Assembly (NCBI RefSeq): GCF_030867095.1
Contig: NC_081833.1
Location: 72,607,395 to 72,671,394 of the forward strand
DNA from: Alligator mississippiensis
Taxonomy: Eukaryota > Chordata > Crocodylia > Alligatoridae
Length of the DNA stretch: 64,000 nt
Direction of reading: 5' to 3'
Positions 1-13,874 of this stretch are shown here, piece by piece (positions within the stretch are counted from its first letter, which is position 1; every line of letters starts with the position of its first letter). Below the pieces are notes generated by a model that was given only the letters and a program-made list of their open reading frames with translations, did not search any database and was not told the DNA's origin. The position numbers were made by a program, and so were the translations under genes.

Positions 1-3000
1 TGTGTGGAAGCACAAACCAGGTTTATACTTAGGTTTTACCCAAGTATGAGAGTCATTAGCCCTGGTTGCTGGGCATGTTCAGATGCTCTGAGCTTGTCCG
101 AGTGGCTCTAAGCTTGGTGGCCTCCATAGGATCTTCCATTTATCAGGGGACGTTTGGACAGTGAGGAGCCGCTGCTAGTATGTTGTGGCTGCGGATGAAA
201 TCAGTGCCAGCCCAAGCCAAACCCACTGTTGACTTTGGGTTTGGAGAAGTTTTGGCTATCGTTTTCTTGGGCCCAACTTTTACTCAATCAGAATTAACCA
301 TGAGCTGTGAATAGATATATTTTTTTGCCTCGGGGAAGGAGTCTGTTTGTGTGGAGCTGTACAATTTAGGGCTAGTGGTTTTGCTATGCTGAGGGTCGTG
401 TTATGCCATTTCGAATAGTTAGCAGTCAAGCCTTGAATGAAGCATATTTCTGGGAGACTTCTTGGCTCTGAAGGATTTCTGAATTACTTGCTTCACTTCA
501 GAGCCAAGTGCTGAATAAGTTGGAAGAGGGTAAAGGACACCTTTCTCCATGAAGGTGGTCTACAAAGAAGAAGGCACAGCCCCTATACTCAGAAATAGCT
601 TCTCCTTCTCTCCTCCCCCGGACGTTTGCCATGTAGGCATAGTTGTATAATCACAGCCCATGTCTGCATGTTCTCATCATCAATTAACTAGCTCAAGTCT
701 GGCGAGGAAGTGAATATTAGGATCTTGTCAAAAGAGTTGTTTCTATACTGGCCTGAATGCAACTGGGAAATGTGGGCAGTACCCAGGCAGAACATTTCCT
801 TGCAAGTTTTCCAGCCCTGCTCTAATATCAAGGCGGTTCAGAAATGTTTCGGTTTTCGTCTAAGCTTTTGGGTGTTTATCCAAATGTATCTTTTGGAGTC
901 GCACCCATCATTAGTATCATCCCAAATCAAAAGCTGCATGAGGTCAGCTGGGAACACAGCTTTGAAAAGAATGGATTTTGACTGCATCATAGTCTCACTA
1001 GGCCAAGACCAGGGTTTCATCTTTAATCATTTTCCCTGTCTGTTAAAAAAGAAAAAATAACAATGTGGTTTCCCCTGCTTCTTACTTCTGCTATGCACAA
1101 CCATCCGCTCATTGAGGATTGAACGTTGAGGGGGGAAAAGTCCAGTTGTTGTTCTGCTGAACTCAACGAGAGCTTTGAAACGGGCTTAGTGAGAGTAGGA
1201 TGAAGCCGTGGAGATGATAATTACCACCGAGACATCTGCCAAGAAGTAACATTTGTGTTCACTTCTTCTGAACTTTGGGTTAAGGTTTGCAAAATTGTCC
1301 ATGGGATGCTATGCTATGGTCTGCAAGAGCAGGGGGATTGGACACACAAAGTCCGAAGGCCCCTTTGAGTCTTTTGTCGTATACTCTTCTGGTGTTGGGG
1401 ATACCTAAGGACATCTTTGAAAAGTATTCTTTGCATTTTTTTATTATTTGCCTTGCAGTCAAGCTTAGGAGACCCAGCCCCAGCCCCCATTGTGTTAAGC
1501 AAAATCCCAGATCCGATGACCATTTTACAAACCAGACCCAGTATTTGCTAGCAATCCTAACAGGATGCCCATTACTGCATCCCAGGGCTTTTGGAAAATT
1601 GGTTTCATGGCACATTTACTTCTTTGTGAGCCATTGTGAGCAGGGAATAGGACTGGAGCCACATCTCATTTCCCTTTCATTGTTCTTTTGTACGTGTCCG
1701 TTTCACAACACTGGAAGGAATAAATTGTTCTGCCTTTGATGTGAATGCAATAGCTGATCAGGTAATTCATCTGTCTCGGGTTTGGAGAGGATAAAATGGC
1801 TGCTAACAAAAAAATGTCACGTCAAAATATGAGCACATTAATCTGAGACATCTTTTGGGCTCTAGTATATCACTAAATAGGTCAGGGCAGATACATACTG
1901 TAGCTATGGTGGTGAAAACTGCTCGGTATATAGTAGAAGTGGCATTCAGAAAGTAAGATCAGTGTTTCATCTTAATTAAGTGTCTCTTGCCTGTTAAAAA
2001 AGAATTGCACTTCTGATCTTCAGTGTATACTGCTAATGCAACATTTGGTATGGCTGCTTATCTGACCAGGTATTCACGAATATAATTAACGGTTTAAGAA
2101 CAATTAAAAATATAGATAACCAATAAACAATCTGATCTGTGTCTTTTAGAACAGCAGGATAACTTGCATGCAGTATTTTTAAATAAATATTTTTTTATTT
2201 TAGTAATTTGGCAGTATATAGGAAGACAGACACAGAATAGCTATTCACAGGATACAATAGCTGCTTACTATAAAGTAATAGTCTCAGCACAGCTTTTCTG
2301 TTAATGGGAAATACCTGGCAATAACAAGACAATTTGGCTGCTAAACACTTCCTAGGAATGTACTCAACATGAAACACAATTTAAGCTATAAAAAATACCC
2401 TATAGAAACAAAGAACTGATTTAAGAGCCAGATGGTCTGGGCAAATTTGTTATGTCTGCAGTCATAAAATTATACGCTAATGATTTGATTTCACACTGCT
2501 TATTATTTCAGCAGCGCACTGTTTCTAATTATATGTTACCCAAAAAGAAATAGCTTATTGATTGCTATATTTTTTGTCATTGTTTTTATCCAAAGACTAT
2601 CTATCTGAGTAAGTAATTATATGTCCCCCCCATTACTTATGGTGCCTGGAGACCACATGAGCATTAATGAATTTCTTCTCAGATAACCCCTGTGAGATTG
2701 GAAAAGCTTCTTCCACTTTATAGATGGATCATCGAGCAATGATTTTCAAGCCTGTGTCCTTAAGGCTTTTACATCTGTATTTAAGAACCTAAGGAGCTTT
2801 ATACTTAGTAGGTTACATGAAGATTTCAGAGCCTATTTATCTGTTCATCTTGGATAGTTGCATAGCCTCCATCAATACAGTATAAGAGGACTTTGTTCCT
2901 CATCTGTAAGACACTCCTTCAGTCTTTCACAGGAAGGTGGCATATGTACACGCAAAGGTGTAGGGAAACGAGACCCGTTTGGTGATCCATATCTACTCCA

Positions 3001-4684
3001 TTTCCCCGGCGTATCAAGGGAGGGATGCTTCCAGGAGCATCCTGCCTCCTAGCTCCTGCTCACAGGTACCGAGCTCAGAAATGCAGAGACGATGCCTCTG
3101 CTCCATTTGCGATGCATAAGGTTCATCTAGGCACATCTCCTTTAATTTTTCCAAGTCTTAAATTGAGCATTCCCCTTTTAGAAGCAGCAGACAACTAGAG
3201 ATGTAAGATAAAATGTATTGCAAGGTAGGAGAATTGTGATGTGGGCATATACATGGAAAAACAAACCCGAGAGAAATTCAAACTTAAGCCAAGATTTTGC
3301 ATTGCAGGGGATGGGAGGATGTTGGACTCATCGTGTTCTGTGCTACAATTAATTTATTTAATTCTCCCCCGTGTGTGTAAGGGATACCCTCTTTTTTTAA
3401 ATGAAATACACAGGACAAATTTAAATATTTGAAGCAGCATGTTGCTTTTTTTTTAACTAATTACTGAAATGGCCCAATCAATATGAGTCTGGGTGTTGTA
3501 GGACCTCATGCAATGCAACCTCATTTCCATTTAAAATAAGATCCACAGATCAATGCTGAGTCTGAAACATCTTCAGCTGCCTGCTTAACCAAAGCTATTT
3601 GGCTTCAAAGACGTCTATCATCTGTCTTAATTAATCAAAGAGTTTGTATCTTTTCGGTGATTTGTCTCGCCTAATAAACATTTCCCACAACTATCCAGTT
3701 TTATTTCTAGGAATAAGCATGTCTTCTTATTGAAACCGGGTGTTTGTCAGGTCCTTTCAGAAACACAAGAAATCAGATCAATTAATTATAAGAACCCTGT
3801 TTGTTTTTTTAATTCTGGCCATTTTCATTGAAAGAAACTTGATCCCGTCTCCTCTCTTCACACGCCAGCTTCATTCTTTAAATCCACAATGGACACTACT
3901 AAGAAACATAAATGCAAAACATACTGGGATGAAATGATTGTAATAGCAAACTGAATTAACACAATTTGCAAACTGGAGTGCTGTCCAGTCACATTTGGCT
4001 ACTGAAGCATTTACATCTATGAGCACCCAATTAAAGAACCGGCTAACGACTCAGCTGAGAGACCTGGATAATATTTATTAAAGAACATTAGTATTTTCTT
4101 TTTATAGAGAGGTGGGAGGGAGATTGCAGGCACTGCATGAACTGCTGCAGCCTTGAGTGAGTCTCGTGACGTCTTCATCGGCAGCTCGCTGGTCGGGAAG
4201 TTTGTTCCTTCATAGGTGTTAGGGAGGGCACACATGCTATGTTCGCAGTTCACCGCAGCAATGGCTGAATAAGGCTTAGGCTCTTGCACTTTTGCTTGGA
4301 CAAATGACATTTTGGAAACTGTCTCACGCATTCAGCAGCTGGCCTGCTGCATAGTTGTGACGGCTTCAACATGGTGAAAGGAAATACCTGCACAGATATA
4401 TGTGCTTGTCTTCTTTACCTTGCCCGTCTTTTTCCAAGATGCATTAACATCAAAGGGTGGCTTTTTCCTGTGGCCAATTCGGATATAAACTCAACCTGCC
4501 GACAGGCCTGTTCCCAAGGTAGCTTACAAAATATGCACAATGCCTTTGGACTATAGATCGTTGTTAGCTTCATTTGTAGTGGGGTCAATAGAGCTATTAA
4601 GAGAATAAAAATGACTCTTGTATTGCTTTGATAAAGCAAATGTAGTCTTTAGACGTATACTTAGGAGACTGTTGAGAACAAGAA
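1..4684. other. Upstream intergenic DNA, no recognised gene
   Basis: AT-rich sequence with only short chance reading frames (at most 150 codons), none resembling a known protein. No strong repeat signature was recognised. Confidence 0.5.
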
Positions 4685-4689
4685 GGGAA

Positions 4690-5168
4690 ACATTAATATT
4701 GCTGTGTATGTATAGTATGCTGGATCTGCAAAATTGCATCCAGTTGTGGTGGTCATAGTTTAAAAAGGATGTTGACAAACTGAAAATGGCTACAAGAGTG
4801 ATTCAAGGCCTGGAAAATCTGTCTTGGAGTGAACGAGTTAAGGAAATCAATCTATTTAGTTTATCCATGAGAAGAAAACTTGATCAGTGAAAGGGTGGGG
4901 GGGGGGTGCTTTTAATCTAGCAGACAATTGAATAACAGGAGCCACCAGCTGAAAGCTGAAGCTAGAAAAATTCAGAGTAGAAATAAGGTACAAGGCTTTA
5001 AAATGGAAGGAAACTATGGGAACAACTGACTGAGGGGGTTTTCATCATTTGAAGTCAACCTCAGATATCTTTCTAAACGATATGTTGCAGCTGAACCAGA
5101 AGTTATGGATCTGATGCAGGAAGAATTGAGTGAATTCTCTGGCCTGGGTTATATAGGAGACAAGCAGT
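4690..5168 (+). mobile_element. CR1 LINE fragment, decayed 3' part
   Basis: Begins in the C-terminal part of the CR1 reverse transcriptase (the block reading like aaggatgttgacaaactg, then an ERVKEINLFSLS-type stretch) and runs to the CR1 3' UTR phrase ggcctgggttatataggaga. It has many stops and is 5'-truncated. It looks older than the copy at 11.9-13.9 kb. Confidence 0.75.
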
Positions 5169-5907
5169 ATTTTTTTATTTTAAGACTTAATAACAAAATT
5201 AAAATGCTAAAATCAGGATGGTGTGTTCTCATTTGCCTCACATTATATATATCTGATATTTTGTTTCAGAGGAAAATTCCCATTTTTGCTCATTTGGGGG
5301 TTAAAAAAATTCAAAATGGTGGCATTTCTGGCCTCGGTCTATTAGCCAGACTAAATATGCGGTTGGATTGAGCAAACCAAGCAAAGGATTCCCTGAGCTT
5401 TGCATAGCGACATGCAGTCATAAAAGTGGGAAAACATTATGTCATGCTTTCACTATCTAAACAAGGGCAAAAAAACAAGGATGGGATCTGTTACTAGGCT
5501 ACACATTGGCATGGCAACCGTCGTGCGCAGAAGAAGACTTGAAGCTGGAAGAGGATCAACTGACAGCACGGATCCCAACTGGAGATGTGACAGGTATTGC
5601 ACTCAGCTCCGAAAATTGCTGTCCTAAAAAGTTTTGTATCCATTTAATCAAGACTCACACCACACTGGGACTTTACATGGCTCAGTGGATTTGTAATGTG
5701 CTGTGAAGCACATGAAGTCTGAGGTCACTGACTTGTTTAATATTGGCGGAGACTACGAGTGACCAATCTTTGATGACTTTATGTTGCATGTTCCCTAGTC
5801 TCTAGCGCTGATGGGGGAAAGCATATTTATGTAACAGGAACATATTACACTAGGTTTAAAGCTCTGGGTGGGAGCTGGTCTCCTTGGTTGTATTGTAAGT
5901 GAGGCTA

Positions 5908-6400
5908 CTTAGAAAAACATCCAACTTAAATGAAAAGGCTTTGAGTGAAAGCAAATGCATCCATATCCCTGGGTAATTCTTTCCAAGACATGTATCAGAG
6001 AGACATGAGTTTTTGTAGGCTTACAGTCTACTTCATCAGATACTATGATGAAGTAATCTATAGCCTATGGAAGCTCATGCCTCTGAATGAGTTAGTCTAC
6101 AAGGTGCCACCCTGCCCTACCTTCAGCCTAACTTCAGCTAACACAGCTAACTACGTTATGGCTGCATTTGCTATCATGCAAAGCCTTTTCATTAAGGTTG
6201 GATGTTTTTCTAAGACATGTAGCAGAGAGGCATGAGTTTTTCTAGGTTTATAGTTTACTTCATTAGGTACTATGTTGAAGTAAGCAATAACCGACCGAAG
6301 CTCATGCTTCTGAACGAGTTAGTCTACAAGGTGCCACCCTGCCCTACCTTCAGCCTAACTTCAGCTAACACAGCTAACTACATTTTTTTCTAAGACATAC
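5908..6400. repeat. Foldback plus direct-duplication repeat cluster
   Basis: A segment at 5908-5965 (cttagaaaaacatccaac...) is repeated in reverse complement at 6157-6214 with a few differences, giving about 58-bp inverted arms around a 190-bp centre. The centre (about 5980-6156) is then repeated directly at about 6206-6382. A stretch of about 70 bp beginning gagttagtctacaaggtgcc is nearly identical in both, at about 6088 and 6314. The internal sequence resembles a common sauropsid interspersed repeat. Confidence 0.75.
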
Positions 6401-6849
6401 ATGCTCTGCTTCATTTATAAGTTATAGGCTTGAGGTAGAAATGATGTGCTGAAATAGACTGAGGGAGGCAGGAGATCAAAATAGTTGAATGCAAGGGTCT
6501 TTTCTTCTGTTAAAATCTATAAAGCTATGGGGACCATTATGCGGCTCATCAAGTATCTGATTTCTTCCAGGAACTTGCTGAGCCATATCCTGAAATAACA
6601 CATGAAGTTAAAATATGATTGACATCTAGTGTTGCTAACTTTCCCCTCCTTCTCTTTAAAGGGATCTGATTATGCAAAAGCCAAGACTGGGTGTTTCCAT
6701 CACTGTGGCTAACTTGTCCCACGTTATCAAGTCCACCATGGCATAGATCCCACGATCCCATCGAATTAGAGATTATTTGGAAAAGTTGATCACTTTTAGG
6801 AAAGTTGATCACCTTCCTTATCCATCGCAAAGCTGGCAGATCTGTCAGC

Positions 6850-8036
6850 AATGCAGAAATCCTTGACTTCAGGAAAGCTCAGAAGGCTGGTTGTTGAGGT
6901 CCTGAAAGATCATGATCTGACAGGGAAGGGAGTCGAAGACGAGTGGTCGCTCCTTAAGGACACAATCCTAATAGCTTAAGGGAAGTCCATTCCAGCCCAC
7001 AGGAAAGGGAGTAAACGGGCTGGGAAACACCCTCCCCCACCCTTGGCTAAATAGGGAACTCATGAACTTTCTTGATCATAAAAGAGAAGCCTATAAGAGT
7101 TGGAAGAAGATGGGTAATACCTCTAAGGAGGGTTATGTATCACTGGCCCACACCTGTAGGGAACGGACCAGAAAAGCTAAGGCCAAAACCAAACTCAGGC
7201 TGGCTACAGGAATCAAGGACAATAAAAAGTCCTTTTTTAGATAGATAGGAAGTAGTAAGAAAAATAAGGGCAACACTGGACTCCTGCTAAATCAAATGGG
7301 GCAGCTGACAAATGATTCCCAGGATTCCCACCATACCTATAGGCTCAGCAGTGCGTTGCTCACTAGCACTATGTCCAAAAAGACTTGGGGGTCATGACTG
7401 ACCACAAGATGAACACGAGCCACCAATGCAATGCTGTAGCTGGCAAAGCAAATAATACCCTGGCTTGCATCTACCGATGCATCTCAAACAAGACCCAAGA
7501 TGTCATTCTCCTACTTTACTTGGCCATGGCTGGAGTACTGCATTCAAGTCTGGGCTCCACACTTCAAAAAGGATGTGGAGAAGCTCAAGGAAGTCCAGAG
7601 GAGAGCTACACGCATGATCCAAGGTCAGGAGAGCAGGCCTTATGAGGAGAGGCTGAGAGACGGGGACAAGCTTGGAAAAGCGCAGGCTCAGAGGGGACTT
7701 GGTGACATCCTATAAGTACATCAGGGGTTTACATCAGGACCTGGGAGAACATCTGTTCGCCAGGGCTCCCCTAGGGTAGGCAAGGTCCAACAGTCACAAA
7801 CTGCTGGAAGACCGTTTTAGACTGGATATACGGAAAAACTTAATTACTGTCTGAGTGTCCAGAGTCTGGAACAGACTCCCCCCAGAAGTGGTGCAAGCAC
7901 CTACTTTGGACACGTTCAAGTTGCGTTTGGATGCTTATCTTGCTGGGGTCATCTGACTTCCTGCCCCTTGGACGGGGGGCTGGACCCAATGATCTCGTGA
8001 GGTCCCTTCAGCCCTAATGTCTAAGAAATCTATGGA
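6850..8036 (+). mobile_element. CR1 LINE copy with most of the reverse transcriptase deleted
   Basis: 6850-7300 matches the CR1 ORF2 region before the reverse transcriptase (NFLDHKREAYKSWKKMG..., HTCRERTRKAKAKTKLRLAT). At about 7310-7340 the sequence jumps to the C-terminal part (LGVMTDHKMNTSHQCNAVAG), so about 1 kb including the catalytic motifs is missing. It runs through the 3' UTR to a terminal ctaagaaatctatgg-like end near 8036. Several frame breaks are present. Confidence 0.85.
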
Positions 8037-8039
8037 AGA

Positions 8040-10162
8040 GGCTCTCTCCTTGGCTTCTTACTAGGAAGGTAATGAGTGTGTGGGTGCCGTGCAGAACCTG
8101 GGAGCAATAAAACTTTAAAAACAAGATAGATTAGGAGTGTTTTTCTCAAGGGACATGCTGCATCCCACCCTAATATTGATTAACAATTAATCTTAATAAT
8201 AGGTATCAAGCAAAGGTTTATGGTATGTGCATGCCAGAAGTGAGTGATAACATCTAATTGGTACAGACTGGTTTCATGCATTGGTTTGGCTTGAACCACT
8301 TGGCTGTCCTTCTCTGACACTTGATGTTACCTGTGGTTTTAGCTGAAAGGAACAGGAGAGCTGCCAGCCACTCCATGCTGGTGGCTCATAACATTGGACA
8401 GTGTCAGTGCGGTAAAGCAAAAATATTATTCCTATGCAGTGTAAATCAAATCCAGATTGAAAGCAGAACCATGGGGGTGGTGTTATTAAAGACCTACTAA
8501 ATGTAACTGCATTACACTGGGCAGGGGCTGCACGGGCCCCGCGTTGACTCACAGCTGCAGTCCCGATCTGGTCCCAGCAGCCATATCCTGGTTGTGTGCC
8601 ATCCCTACTGCCACACACTGCCCCAGCACACGTGCATGCTCCCAGGTGCCCCCCCATCTCAGATTTACCAAAAAAAATTATGATCATCCTACTTACGCAC
8701 CACTGAGGTTCCCAATCAGTCTTTAGAGCAGAGCTGAAATAGCACAGCAGAAATACTACAGCTGCATTCATGTCGTGCTCCACATGGGCAAGTGAATTTG
8801 CTTGGAGTGTATCAGCTAGGGCAGAGCATCGTGCTATACTGCTCCTGGCATCCAGACAAGCTCAGGTACCTCTGTGTGGGCACCACATGGTGCTGTAGAT
8901 CTGTCTACGTGACAACAACACCTGTAATCACACTCAGAGGCTTGAGGTGTGCTTCATCAGGAGCTTGGTAACCAGATCTGCATGACACTTCAGGCAGGTT
9001 ACTTGGCTCCTAGACTTAAAATAGATATTTGTATTTGCTTTACTCTAACAAGCTATAAAATGATAGCAAATCTATAATCCTTTCCAGTATTTGTGGTTGT
9101 GACTTTCTTTTATGAAGCAAATAAAATGAGATTAGTCAGATCTTTTGCCTTCTAGGTATGCACCTTGGAGCTACGCTAACTTTGGTCATATTGGCTCTTC
9201 AGTAGGGCATGATCCTGCCAGGCACTGAAGAACAGCAGAGTGATGCTGAGTGTCCTTATTTCCTGATGGCTTCAGTGGGAGCATAGGGTGCTTGGAAGCA
9301 TGCATTTGCAAAGATGTGCTGGAGTAATAACATTAATCAAGAGTGACGTTGAGTAAGACGCAGGGGCGACTAATCAGAGACTAGTGTCGCTGATGTTGGC
9401 ATAACTGGAAGCCTGGGGACATAGTCCAAGGATAAAAAAATAAATTCTTATCTAACCAAGGAGTCATTTACCCAGAACTGGTTACAACATATTCTTAAAG
9501 ACAGAAAAAAACAAAGCAAGGAAATCTCTTGCACATGAACTTATTTTCCATGCCATTAAATGATGATAATGTAAAGCTGAACTTGCCTTACATTAAAACT
9601 CTGTGCATTAAAATCCCATTTCGAGTTAGCACTTTGCAAAGTCTGCAATACATTCCTCATGTACACGGACAGATTTAATCTGGCTCGCTGCCTGCAAAGA
9701 TGCCGTTTGTCGATAAGGTTGAAAAATGTATCTGAGGTCTTTCAGAAACCCGCTTTTGGCATCTTCCTTGTTAGCTGGAGTTTGTTAAGCTACCTGGAGC
9801 TACACTGCTCATGGGTCTACTCAGAATTCAGGCCACTTGGCATAGTACATTTGGCAAGCCTCTTATTGCGGCCAACAGACATCTTTTTTGGAAACACAGC
9901 TCCCGACTTTGACAACCTATTGAATTTGAAGTGTCTTGAGGATTGGATCCCACAGAAGAACTGAACCGGTGCAGGAAAGATGCACCAAAACACAGGCAGC
10001 ATCACTGGGGAGAGAACTGTAATATAAAGGATGTGTCCTGGATGTTGATAACTCTGGCCTTAAAGACATACTGTATTCGTCATAAGCATTAGTGCATGGG
10101 AGTGTTTCATTTCCTGCCTTTTTTGTCACACTTCCTCAGTCCTAACCTATGAAAACACTTGT
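8040..10162. other. Intergenic DNA, nothing recognised
   Basis: Unique-looking sequence with short chance reading frames. The 101-codon frame at 9659-9964 has no recognised homology. A weak stretch near 8935-8985 resembles the interspersed repeat seen at 5.9-6.4 kb. Confidence 0.4.
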
Positions 10163-10170
10163 TGCTATGT

Positions 10171-10357
10171 CAGGGGTGGGCAAAATGCGGCCCACGGGCT
10201 GGATGCGGCCTGCCAGGCCATTCTATCTGGCCCGGTGGGCCCTTAAAAAATGTAGAAAATTAATATTTATCTGCCCTGGGCTGCCTGTCATGTGGCCCTC
10301 GATGGCTTGCCAAAACTCAGTAAGGGGCCCTCCGCCCAAAATAATTGCCCACCCCTG
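10171..10357. mobile_element. hAT-type non-autonomous transposon, 187 bp
   Basis: Terminal inverted repeats CAGGGGTGGGCAA at the left and its complement at the right (ttgcccacccctg). Imperfect 8-bp target duplication TGCTATGT (10163-10170) and TGCTGTAT (10358-10365). The inside is GC-rich with ggccc repeats and carries no transposase. It has a sister copy at 27386-27572. Confidence 0.85.
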
Positions 10358-10365
10358 TGCTGTAT

Positions 10366-11889
10366 CCACCATGCAGAGAAACTCCTGAAATCAAAAGTTG
10401 AATGGACTTTTGTCTTAAAATACAGCTTCTTTCTAAGAACAAGCACCTCACTTGGGGTGGCAACAAACTTTCCACGGGCAAAGCCAAAAACAACATCCAA
10501 AGACTGGGTAGGGAAATGGCAGGCCTTTTCCGAGCGTTTTCAGATTCATCACTTGACTTCCGTACAAGCTGTTATAAGGCTTTAGGTTATAACCTTATGA
10601 ATTCTGCAAGAATGAGCTCATTACTATGCTGGGAGAGGAGCCCAGGTGCTGGACGCCGGGGCCGTGGTGAGTCAGGAGATGTAACCTCCTTCTGTGGGTC
10701 AGTATTGAACCGTGCATCAAAGGCACTCTCGGGCACTACAGTGACGGTGGAAAATGAAACTCAAACCATAGCTGCTTCTTTCTGTCTTGCTTTTGTCTCT
10801 CTCAGCTGTCCCTAGGGGATTTTATTAGCTGACATATATGAAATGTGAAGGCCACATCTATGCTATCTCCCTGTCTTACCTGGGACTGCCGGTCAGCAAC
10901 AGGCCCTGCCCACCCCCAATTCACCCGTGCCAAAACCTTGCATGTAGGCAGCATAGACAGCTCTGAGGGGTCCTCAAAGTGAGCCCAACAGTAGCTCTCG
11001 CTCACATGGACCTATCCTGTCTCATTGCCAGGCCTGAGCATGCCTAGATGAGACTTGTGATACCAACCCCAGCATCCTGCCTATCTTAAATGGCCTCTGT
11101 CTTTGCATTTGGGAACGGGACTTCTCTTGGATCCTGACTGAATCGAGGTGGCAGCATTTCGGTGATGGGAGCAGGCAACGGGGTGTAGTTTCGGTGACAG
11201 TGTTTTGGAGGCAGTGAAGACCAACCCTCCTCCTCCCCCTGGACACACATCACCCTTAAAAACCCTATACCTGCTAGTATTCACCTACCCACATTAGGCA
11301 CTCAAAATGTTGCCTGTTGGATCCAGGTCATAGCCTGGATATATGAAGATATGAATATTTAAATGTTGTATCTAAAGTGGAATGGTATTAACATAATCCA
11401 ACTCGTGATGTCCTCGAGGAGTGTCCTAGGATGGAGGAGTTTTGTGCTAAATCTCTGCTCCATATCAAGCAAAGGAAAAATTTGGCCTTGGGACGTCCAC
11501 ACTGAAGGCGAATGCCCTGACCATTGGGTTCCTCTTTGCACAAGGCCTGATACAATGGGCGTGCGCTGGGAAAGCCAAGAGCCTCGTGTCCCACGGGTGA
11601 GAGGGGTAGAAATGACTACCCCCAGGGCTTAGGTATCATTCTGCTCAGTGGGATCAGGATTTGGGAGATCATGAGCTTGTCCGGAAGCAGAAATATAGGA
11701 CCCTAGGTGACTATATTGTAGAAACATTAGACATCAAGGTGCCTCCAGGGTTATTTGACAAGAGTGCAGGAGGTTGGAAATCTAGATTTCAGACCTTTTA
11801 AATGAAAGTTGAGGAATCTTTTTTTGTTCTTTTCTTTCAGTGCTCACCTGTCTCTGAAGGTTGGTGCTCACTGAGCAAAGAAGTGGGAG
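10366..11889. other. Intergenic DNA, nothing recognised
   Basis: Several overlapping short frames on both strands, none with recognisable protein motifs. No repeat family was identified with confidence. Confidence 0.4.
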
Positions 11890-13874
11890 TCTTTCCAGGA
11901 GAAATCCAGGGCAGCCTAAGGGCCAAAAGGGGAGCACATAAAAAGTGGAAACAGGGTGAGATCACTAAAGATGAATATACCTCCTCTGCTCATGCTTGTA
12001 GGGAGGCAGTTAGGCAGGCCAAAGCTACCATGGAGCTGAGGATGGCAACCCAAGTAAAGGACAACAAGAAATTGTTTTTTAGATATATTGGGAGTAAAAG
12101 GAAGGCCCAGGGAGGAATAGGACCCCTGCTAAATGGGCAGAAACAATTGGTGACAGACAGGGGGGACAAGGCTGAACTCCTCAACGAGTTCTTTGCCTCA
12201 GTGTTCCTAAGTGAGGGGCACGACAAGTCTCACTGGGGTTGTAGAGAGGCAGCAGCAAGGCGCCAGACTGCCATGCGTAGATCCTGAGGTGGTGCAGAGT
12301 CACTTGGAAGAACTGGATGCCTTTAAGTCGGCAGGCCTGGATGGGCTCCATCCGAGGGTGCTGAAGGCACTGGCCGACATCATTGCAGAGTCACTGGCGG
12401 GAATATTCGAACGCTTGTGGTGCACGGGCCAAGTCCCGGAGGACTGGAAAAGGGCTAACGTGGTCCCCATTTTCAAAAAGGGGAGGAAGGAGGACCCGGG
12501 CAACTATAGGCCAGTCAGTCTCACCTCCATCCTTGGTAAAGTCTTTGAAAAAATTATCAAGGCTCACATTTGTGAGAGCCCGGCAGGGCAAATTATGCTG
12601 AGGGGAAACCAGCATGGGTTTGTGGCGGGCAGATCGTGCCTGACCAACCTAGTCTCTTTCTATGACCAGGTTACGAAACGCCTGGACACAGGAGGAGGGG
12701 TGGATGTCGTATACTTAGACTTCAGGAAGGCCTTCGATACGGTATCCCACCCCATACTGGTGAACAAGCTAAGAGGCTGTGATGTGGATGACTGCACAGT
12801 CCAGTGGGTGGCGAATTGGCTAGAGGGTCGCACCCAAAGAGTCGTGGTGGATGGGTTGGTCTCGACCTAGAAGGGTGTGGGCAGTGGGGTCCCGCAGGGT
12901 TCGGTCCTTGGACCGATACTCTTTAATGTCTTCATCAGTGACTTGGATGAGGGAGTGAAACGTACTCTGTCCAAGTTTGCAGATGACACAAAGCTGTGGG
13001 GAGAAGTGGACACGCCGGAGGGCAGGGAACAGCTGCAAGCAGACCTGGATAGGTTGGACAAGTGGGCAGAAAACAACAGGATGCAGTTCAACAAGGAGAA
13101 ATGCAAAGTGCTGCACCTAGGGAGGAAAAATGTCCAGCACACCTACAGCCTAGGGAATGACCTGCTGGGTGGCACAGAGGTGGAAAGGGATCTTGGAGTC
13201 CTAGTGGACTCCAAGATGAACATGAGCCGGCAGTGTGACAAAGCCATCAGAAAAGCCAATGGCACTTTATCGTGCATCAGCAGATGCATGACGAATAGGT
13301 CCAAGGAGGTGATACTTCCCCTCTATCGGGCACTGGTCAGACCGCAGTTGGAGTACTGCGTGCAATTCTGGGTGCCACACTTCAAGAAGGATGCGGATAA
13401 CCTGGAGAGGGTCCAGAGAAGGGCAACTCGTATGGTCAAGGGCCTGCAGACCAAGCCCTACGAGGAGAGACTAGAGAAACTGGACCTTTTCAGCCTCCGC
13501 AAGAGAAGGTTGAGAGGCGACCTTGTGGCTGCCTATAAGTTCATCACGGGGGCACAGAAGGGAATTGGTGAGGTTTTATTCACCAAGGCGCCCCCGGGGG
13601 TTACAAGAAATAATGGCCACAAGCTAGCAGAGAGCAGATTTAGATTGGACATCAGGAAGAACTTCTTCACAGTTAGAGTGGCCAAGGTCTGGAACAGGCT
13701 CCCAAGGGAGGTGGTGCTCTCCCCTACCCTGGGGGTCTTCAAGAGGAGGTTAGATGAGTATCTAGCTGGGGTCATCTAGACCCAGCACTCTTTCCTGCTT
13801 ATGCAGGGGGCCGGACTTGATGATCTATTGAGGTCCCTTCCGACCCTAACATCTATGAATGAATCTATGAATGA
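11890..13874 (+). mobile_element. CR1 LINE, 5'-truncated, with a nearly open reverse transcriptase
   Basis: About 2 kb of a CR1 retrotransposon. ORF2 is open from about 11895 (GSLRAKRGAHKKW) to a frame change near 12215-12240, then from 12211 to 13779 in one frame with a single TAG at 12868-12870. Reverse transcriptase motifs are visible: RPVSLTSILGKVFEKII, YLDFRKAFDTVSH (motif A), SGVPQGSVLGPILFN (motif B) and FADDTKLW (motif C). The endonuclease domain is missing. The 3' end carries the CR1-type short tandem repeat atctatgaatgaatctatgaatg. It is the youngest-looking LINE in the window. Confidence 0.95.

Noticed and set aside
8274-8783. 169-codon minus-strand frame
   Set aside because: No motif or family resemblance; composition looks like chance in non-coding DNA.
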